Assembly (NCBI GenBank): GCA_959604825.1
Contig: CAUHCN010000042.1
Location: 1 to 9,669 of the forward strand
From: an uncultured Collinsella sp.
GTDB lineage: Bacteria; Actinomycetota; Coriobacteriia; Coriobacteriales; Coriobacteriaceae
Reading direction: 5' to 3'
Length of the DNA stretch: 9,669 bases
The notes beneath the pieces were generated by a model. It had not been told where the DNA came from, searched no databases, and saw only the letters and a program-made list of their open reading frames with translations. A program made the position numbers and the translations under genes. The first letter of the stretch is position 1. Each line of letters begins with the position of its first letter. Shown piece by piece: positions 6,441-9,669 of the stretch.

Positions 6441-6490
6441 CAGCCACGGCAACGCCGATATTTTGGCAACGCCGATGTTTTGACAACGTC
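6441..6490. repeat. 17-bp tandem repeat GGCAACGCCGATRTTTT, also dispersed
   Basis: GGCAACGCCGATATTTT (6448-6464) is followed without a gap by GGCAACGCCGATGTTTT (6465-6481), and then by a decayed third unit GACAACGTC (6482-6490). The 28 bases at 6441-6468 recur at 9588-9615 with two mismatches. An ACGTCCCC octamer precedes both copies (6414-6421 and 9566-9573), so the shared unit may be larger than the 28 bp. Confidence 0.75.
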
Positions 6491-6495
6491 AGCGA

Positions 6496-6595
6496 GCGGT
6501 CACCAGGGCGAACAAATTGGCATGAAAAGAGGGCGGCATTGACCTTCTGGTCATGCCGCCCTCTTTGAATGACAAGTTGTCGCCCTGGTGACCGC
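6496..6595 (-). terminator. ~100-bp nested palindrome, likely bidirectional terminator
   Basis: The outer arms GCGGTCACCAGGGCGA (6496-6511) and TCGCCCTGGTGACCGC (6580-6595) are perfectly complementary. The inner arms AAAGAGGGCGGCAT (6526-6539) and ATGCCGCCCTCTTT (6553-6566) are too, and the stem continues as GACC/GGTC around a TTCT loop with one bulged T (6540). The linking segments also pair imperfectly, so the whole stretch can fold as one long hairpin. On the minus strand the inner GC-rich hairpin ends in TTTT, fitting termination of the SDR transcript. The A-tract on the other side makes it usable in both directions. The outer arms exceed what a terminator needs. Confidence 0.7.
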
Positions 6596-6608
6596 GCAGC
6601 GTCGACCC

Positions 6609-6636
6609 GTTACGCGGTTTGGTAAAACCGCGTAAC
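6609..6636. repeat. Perfect 12-bp hairpin directly after the SDR stop codon
   Basis: GTTACGCGGTTT (6609-6620), loop GGTA, AAACCGCGTAAC (6625-6636). Read on the minus strand it begins one base after the SDR TAG stop. It lacks a following T-tract, so it may act as an mRNA-stabilising 3' hairpin, with true termination at the nested palindrome beyond it. Confidence 0.7.
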
Positions 6637-6637
6637 C

Positions 6638-7438
6638 CTACGGACGCTGGCCCATGCCACCCTCGAGGGTGACGGTCTCGCCGTTCATATACTTAAAGTC
6701 GGGACCGCAGAGCTGAACGACAACGCGGCCGATTTCCTTCTCGACGTCGCCGTAGTGGCCTGCCGGCGGCATGTGGACGTTGGCCTTGAACGCCTCGGGA
6801 TAGGCATCCTGGAAGTTCTCGAGCGCGGCGGTCCAAGCAAGCGGGCAAACGATATTGACGTTGATGCCGTCCTTGCCCCACTCGTTGGCGGCAACGCGAG
6901 TCAGACCACGGATGCCTTCCTTGGCGGCGGCATAGCTGCACTGGCCGTAGTTGCCAAACAGGCCGGCGCCCGAAGCAAAGTTGACCACGGAGCCCTTGGT
7001 CTCCTTCAGGTGCGGATAGGCCTTCTGCATGTACAGGTAGGTGGCATACAGGCCAGAGTAAATGGCCAGGTTAAACTGATCCATGGTGTGATCGGCAATG
7101 GTCACGCCCGAGGCGCTGGCCTGAGCGTTGTTGACGACGGCGTCGATGCGACCGAACTCCTCAATGGCCTTGTCGATGACGTTCTGGACGACAGCCTCGT
7201 TGTCCTGACCAGCCGAGACATCGGCCTGAACAGGCAGAACCTTGACACCGTACTCGGCCTCGAGGGATTCCTTGGCGGCCTCGAGCTTGGCGACGTTGCG
7301 GCCGGTGATGACGAGGTTTGCGCCCTCCTTGGCAAAAGCGATATCGATGCCGTAGCCGATGGAACCAGCGGAGCCGTCCTTAAGCGTGGCCTTGCCGCCG
7401 CCGGTAACGATCACGGTCTTACCAGTAAAAAGTCCCAT
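6638..7438 (-). CDS. SDR oxidoreductase, 12-alpha-hydroxysteroid dehydrogenase-like
   Basis: 266-residue classical short-chain dehydrogenase. The catalytic residues are S156 (FASGAG), Y169 and K173 (YAAAK). The dinucleotide loop starts TGGGK at 12-16 and ends GSIGYGI at 25-31. TGRN at 45-48, without an acidic residue closing strand 2, favours NADP(H). NNAQASASG (103-111) replaces the usual NNAG. NNAQASASG, IYSGLYAT, GQCSYAAAKEGIRGL and TLEGGMGQRP are what I recall in clostridial NADP-dependent 12-alpha-HSDHs, which oxidise the 12-alpha hydroxyl of cholate-type bile acids. The substrate here is inferred; close relatives may act on other alcohols. Compared with that recalled enzyme (GGGKAKSIGYG), the glycine loop carries about eight extra residues (TLKDGSAG region). 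Start ATG 7438 is chosen because AAAGGA (7445-7450) lies six bases upstream; a 16-codon upstream extension overlaps the palindrome at 7458-7475 and is unlikely. Monocistronic, divergent from the coiled-coil gene. Confidence 0.88.
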   Translation of the reverse strand: MGLFTGKTVIVTGGGKATLKDGSAGSIGYGIDIAFAKEGANLVITGRNVAKLEAAKESLEAEYGVKVLPVQADVSAGQDNEAVVQNVIDKAIEEFGRIDAVVNNAQASASGVTIADHTMDQFNLAIYSGLYATYLYMQKAYPHLKETKGSVVNFASGAGLFGNYGQCSYAAAKEGIRGLTRVAANEWGKDGINVNIVCPLAWTAALENFQDAYPEAFKANVHMPPAGHYGDVEKEIGRVVVQLCGPDFKYMNGETVTLEGGMGQRP

Positions 7439-7444
7439 ACAAAG

Positions 7445-7450
7445 TCCTTT
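7445..7450 (-). promoter_or_regulatory. Shine-Dalgarno fixing the SDR start
   Basis: AAAGGA on the minus strand, six bases before the ATG at 7438. It places the N-terminus at MGLFTGKTVIVTGG, directly at the first Rossmann strand as expected for SDRs. Confidence 0.75.
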
Positions 7451-7457
7451 CAAATCG

Positions 7458-7475
7458 CGACGGGCCTGCCCGTCG
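7458..7475. promoter_or_regulatory. Palindrome in the SDR 5' leader
   Basis: CGACGGGC-CT-GCCCGTCG: two perfect 8-base arms around a 2-base centre, 20-37 bases upstream of the SDR ATG and just upstream of its ribosome-binding site. The position suits a repressor operator (for instance a TetR-type dyad) or a leader hairpin. No regulator gene is in the window, so the ligand or protein is unknown. Confidence 0.5.
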
Positions 7476-7732
7476 ACTGCGCGCATCCAACTTCACGCGC
7501 CAAAAGCTGAAATGCAACTTTAGCGGGTTCAAGCGAAAAATAAAGCCCATGGCAGGCGAACGGCGCAACGTCTTTCGGCGAAGGGAATGTCAAGTACAAA
7601 CTGGATAAAGTGGCCGAGTTTTTGCTATCGACGCGAGCCATCGAACACGTTTTGAAACTTTGCTGCAGCGCGCGGGATGTCGGCGCGAGACTTTATCATA
7701 GGGTGACAAACAACGATGAGGAGCACATGCCT
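7476..7732. other. Divergent intergenic region between SDR and coiled-coil genes
   Basis: Must hold both divergent promoters, but no convincing -35/-10 pair is visible. Candidates are a plus-strand TATCAT at 7694-7699, 34 bases before the coiled-coil ATG and lacking a matching -35, and a minus-strand TTGACA at 7588-7593 with no -10 at normal spacing. The coiled-coil frame extends back to 7610 but this part lacks a ribosome-binding site and has no acidic character. Confidence 0.4.
7718..7723 (+). promoter_or_regulatory. Shine-Dalgarno fixing the coiled-coil gene start
   Basis: GAGGAG lies 3 bases before ATG 7727 and 9 bases before ATG 7733. The longer spacing is the workable one, so translation most likely starts at 7733 (MTDELDPQ). 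Confidence 0.7.
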
Positions 7733-9514
7733 ATGACAGACGAGCTGGACCCCCAGACTCAACAGCATATTGATAATTCCGCAGACACCATTGACGACTG
7801 CGATACTTCCACCAGAAGCGATGGCGGCATTGATGCCGCTGTCGAGGAGGCTCCTGCCGCCGCAGACGAGGCCGCAGACGCAAATGTCGCCGCAGAGCAA
7901 GACAAAGAAGAGCAGCTAGAGCAGCCGGACCCGAGCGATACTGAGCCCAAGGCTGAGAACGCTCCGCAAGCAGCAGGCCCCATCGAGGTGTCTTCGGAAG
8001 AAGAGCTCGACGCCGTCATGGACTCCATGATGGATGCCGTCAAAGCGATGAAAGACGCTGTCGCCGATGCCGATGTCGACGCCGAGGAAGAGGAAGCTGC
8101 CGAGGCCGCCTCGACGTTTGTGCCCGGCGAGACCCCGGTTGCCGACCAGGGCAGCACCATGCCCTCGTTCCTGCAACTCGAGCACCCCACGATCGGCACC
8201 GACGCGGTCGACCCACACGCAGCGGGCTTTTCCGTGATCGAAGGCGGCACCGGCAATATCGCCGCGCCGCAGGCTACCGATGCGGACGCTGCCGACACCG
8301 CTCGCCCGACCGCCCCGCACTCCCCCGCCGCGAGCCGCGATCTGGGGACCGCCGTCTCGAACACCGCGAACGCCGTGGGCACTTTTATCGCCCAGGGCGC
8401 GTCGGCCATGCGCGAGATGAACGCCGCCAAGAAGGCACTCGCCGATGCCCGCGCCCACCTGTCCGAGCTTGAGCAGCGCATCGCCGACCAGGCAGAGGAG
8501 CTCGAGACGCGCCAGGACATCGCAGGCCGCTACGATCAGATCATCGCCGACCAGCGCCAGGCAATCGCCACGGCACAAAAGACCGCTGCGGCCGCCGAGA
8601 TTGACCGCGACGCCCATGCCGCCAAAGCGACTGAGCTCAAGGGCCAGCTCGAGCAAATGAAGGCAGAGGACGATGCGACCGAGCTCCGCCTGAAGGCTGC
8701 ACTCGACGCCGTGGAAGCCCGCGAGGCGAGTTCGCGCGAGACCGGCAACCGCCTGGTTCGTCGCCTTGAGGATTCCAAGCGCATCCGCGACAAAGTGAAG
8801 GCTGAGCGCGATACCGGTGTCGCCGCCGCACGACAAACTGCCGATGCTACGCGCGCACAGCTCGAGACCTTGCGTCGCGAGTATGCCGAGCTGCAGCGCA
8901 ACCCTTCGGCAAATCCCGCCAATTACACCGTGCGCACCAGCGAGCTGTCTATGCAAATCTCCGACGCTGCCGACGCCCTCCGCAAGGCCGAGGAAGACAT
9001 TCCGCGCGTGACCGCCGATCTTGAGCATTCACTTGCCGCCGCCGAGCAGGCCGTCGAGCAGGCTCAAGCCCCTATCGCCGACGCAAAACGCGCGCACCAA
9101 GCCGTGACGACCGAAGCCGATGCCGCGCGCGACGAGTTGCAGACGGCGAAGACTGCCGCCGCGACTCGTCAGCGCGAACTGCGCGAGAAGATCGCCGCGG
9201 AGGACAAGGCACGCCGCGACCAGGAGCAGACCATCGCCAACGCCCAAGCAGATGCCGCACATGCACAGTCGATCATCGAACAGGCGACCGAGGTGCACGA
9301 CCACCCAGAGATCACTGAGTCGCTTGCAGGATCCTTGGCCCGAGACAAAGCCGAACACGCCGAAACCGAGCGCGAAGTGGCCCAGCTCGAGGCTACCGAG
9401 GATGACGTACGAGAGCGCACCCGCGACTCACGCATCAAATTCACCGGCGCCATCGTCTGCATTGTCGCCGTAGTCCTCGTGATCATCCTCATCTGGCTGT
9501 TCGCGAGCAAGTAA
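7733..9514 (+). CDS. Tail-anchored long coiled-coil membrane protein of unknown function
   Basis: 593 residues, not recognised as a named family. Residues 1-130 are strongly acidic and Ala-rich with low complexity (many Asp/Glu runs), probably disordered. Residues 130-200 are Pro/Gly/Ala-rich linker. Residues about 215-565 are a long coiled coil (ARAHLSELEQRIADQAEELETR and similar Ala/Glu/Gln/Arg heptads), broken near 388-400 by a NPSANPANY turn that could make it fold back as a hairpin. Residues 570-590 (GAIVCIVAVVLVIILIWLF) form a single transmembrane helix followed by only ASK, with RIKF before it. There is no N-terminal signal peptide, so by topology it is a C-terminally anchored protein with its body in the cytoplasm. 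Such architecture suits a scaffold or spacer at the membrane, for example in envelope or division functions, but nothing in the sequence assigns a role. Its codon use is GC-rich, like the native genes. Confidence 0.85.
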   Translation: MTDELDPQTQQHIDNSADTIDDCDTSTRSDGGIDAAVEEAPAAADEAADANVAAEQDKEEQLEQPDPSDTEPKAENAPQAAGPIEVSSEEELDAVMDSMMDAVKAMKDAVADADVDAEEEEAAEAASTFVPGETPVADQGSTMPSFLQLEHPTIGTDAVDPHAAGFSVIEGGTGNIAAPQATDADAADTARPTAPHSPAASRDLGTAVSNTANAVGTFIAQGASAMREMNAAKKALADARAHLSELEQRIADQAEELETRQDIAGRYDQIIADQRQAIATAQKTAAAAEIDRDAHAAKATELKGQLEQMKAEDDATELRLKAALDAVEAREASSRETGNRLVRRLEDSKRIRDKVKAERDTGVAAARQTADATRAQLETLRREYAELQRNPSANPANYTVRTSELSMQISDAADALRKAEEDIPRVTADLEHSLAAAEQAVEQAQAPIADAKRAHQAVTTEADAARDELQTAKTAAATRQRELREKIAAEDKARRDQEQTIANAQADAAHAQSIIEQATEVHDHPEITESLAGSLARDKAEHAETEREVAQLEATEDDVRERTRDSRIKFTGAIVCIVAVVLVIILIWLFASK

Positions 9515-9530
9515 ACCACTCCCCAACGAC

Positions 9531-9581
9531 CACAAGGAGTGTCCCCAAGTGCCGGCACAAAAGGAACGTCCCCAAGTGCCA
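9531..9581. repeat. Tandem ~25-bp repeat with GTCCCCAAGTGCC core
   Basis: Unit 1 (9531-9555) and unit 2 (9556-9581) both run CACAA, then GGA(GT/AC)GTCCCCAAGTGCC; unit 2 has two extra A. The junction forms a GTGCCGGCAC palindrome (9549-9558), and CACTCC/GGAGTG (9517-9522, 9536-9541) is a weak stem just after the stop codon. I recall similar GTCCCC-AAGTGCC strings as common intergenic repeats in gut Coriobacteriia; this is memory, not a search. Confidence 0.65.
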
Positions 9582-9587
9582 CATTGA

Positions 9588-9615
9588 CAGCCAAGGCAAC
9601 GCCGATGTTTTGGCA
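9588..9615. repeat. Second genomic copy of the GGCAACGCCGAT repeat
   Basis: These 28 bases match 6441-6468 with two mismatches (A for C at 9594, G for A at 9606). The core is GGCAACGCCGATGTTTTGGCA less its last base. Two intergenic copies about 3.1 kb apart in one window imply many copies per genome. Confidence 0.75.
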
Positions 9616-9627
9616 CCGACAGACACT

Positions 9628-9669
9628 ATGACCCAATCCGAGGGCACTAAAAAGATAGGAGCCCCCGCT
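9628..9669 (+). other. Likely 5' region of the next gene (ribosome-binding site at the edge)
   Basis: AGGAG at 9657-9661 is followed by eight bases to the window end, so a start codon may lie just outside. Alternatively ATG 9628 opens 14 codons (MTQSEGTKKIGAPA) to the edge, but it has no Shine-Dalgarno. The first reading is preferred. Confidence 0.3.

Larger units (their letters stand above)
6184..6637. other. 454-bp gene-free, repeat-dense spacer between tgt and the SDR gene
   Basis: No gene is supported here. Open frames crossing it are shadows or translated repeats. From left to right it holds the tgt promoter candidate, a pair of TGAGCGTGGAT direct repeats, a 14-bp inverted repeat, tandem GGCAACGCCGAT units, a nested palindrome of about 100 bp and a 12-bp hairpin abutting the SDR stop codon. 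Each is listed separately. The density of structure suggests insertion or accretion of small mobile or REP-like elements rather than a simple terminator. Confidence 0.7.

Noticed and set aside
6331..6490. CRISPR-like array from clustered short repeats
   Set aside because: The repeats are 11-17 bp, directly adjacent or part of hairpins, with no regular unique spacers and no cas genes.
6755..7510. 251-codon plus-strand open frame across the SDR gene
   Set aside because: It is a shadow of the SDR gene on the opposite strand, with low-complexity Gly/Val/Leu/Asp content and no ribosome-binding site.
7759..8520. 253-codon minus-strand Ser/Ala-rich frame
   Set aside because: It is the complement of Ala/Asp/Glu-rich codons in the acidic head of the coiled-coil protein. 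The Ser richness is a direct consequence of that.
7916..9028. 370-codon minus-strand open frame across the coiled-coil gene
   Set aside because: It is a GC-bias shadow. Its Gly/Leu/Cys-rich translation mirrors the Ala/Glu-rich codons of the true gene.
9169..9636. 155-codon minus-strand frame containing GDVPFVPALGDTPC
   Set aside because: The peptide is a translation of the tandem GTCCCCAAGTGCC repeat plus antisense of the coiled-coil gene. It is not a protein signature.

Overview
The window looks like chromosomal DNA from a high-GC gut actinobacterium. The best guess is a member of the Coriobacteriia such as Collinsella. This is inferred from the GC-rich codon use of tgt, the LOG gene and the SDR gene, from an SDR very like intestinal 12-alpha-hydroxysteroid dehydrogenases, and from short hairpin and direct repeats between genes. 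No rRNA or other phylogenetic marker is present, so the assignment is an inference.

The left part (about 1-4100) is an accessory block with visibly lower GC and many AGA/AGG arginine codons. It starts with the 3' end of an unidentified gene (1-126) and a gene-poor leader. A large plus-strand gene follows (348-3359), encoding a TOTE-type conflict protein. It fuses a Cys-cluster module and an archaeo-eukaryotic primase domain to an SF2 helicase and a C-terminal phospholipase-D-like domain whose HxK motif is lost. Its stop codon lies inside one arm of a 19-bp inverted repeat. Facing it on the minus strand is a two-gene YafQ/RelE-type toxin and RelB/DinJ-type antitoxin cassette (3424-4034), with an inverted-repeat operator candidate upstream.

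The middle part (4149-6183, minus strand) is ordinary chromosomal housekeeping: a LOG/TIGR00730 phosphoribohydrolase-like gene, and upstream of it tgt (bacterial tRNA-guanine transglycosylase, queuosine pathway). A good -10 element precedes tgt. The 454-bp gap between tgt and the next minus-strand gene is packed with secondary-structure elements: an 11-bp direct repeat, a 14-bp inverted repeat, a 17-bp tandem repeat, a nested palindrome of about 100 bp and a perfect 12-bp hairpin.

The right part has two divergent genes. One is a minus-strand SDR resembling 12-alpha-HSDH with an enlarged cofactor-binding loop (6638-7438). The other is a plus-strand tail-anchored coiled-coil protein (7733-9514). 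After the latter comes another repeat cluster that shares a 28-bp sequence with the tgt/SDR gap, and then a Shine-Dalgarno-like site at the window edge that probably serves the next gene.

The strongest biology is the TOTE-type gene as a probable nucleic-acid-directed defence or conflict system beside a toxin-antitoxin cassette. The repeat-rich spacers are the least explained DNA.
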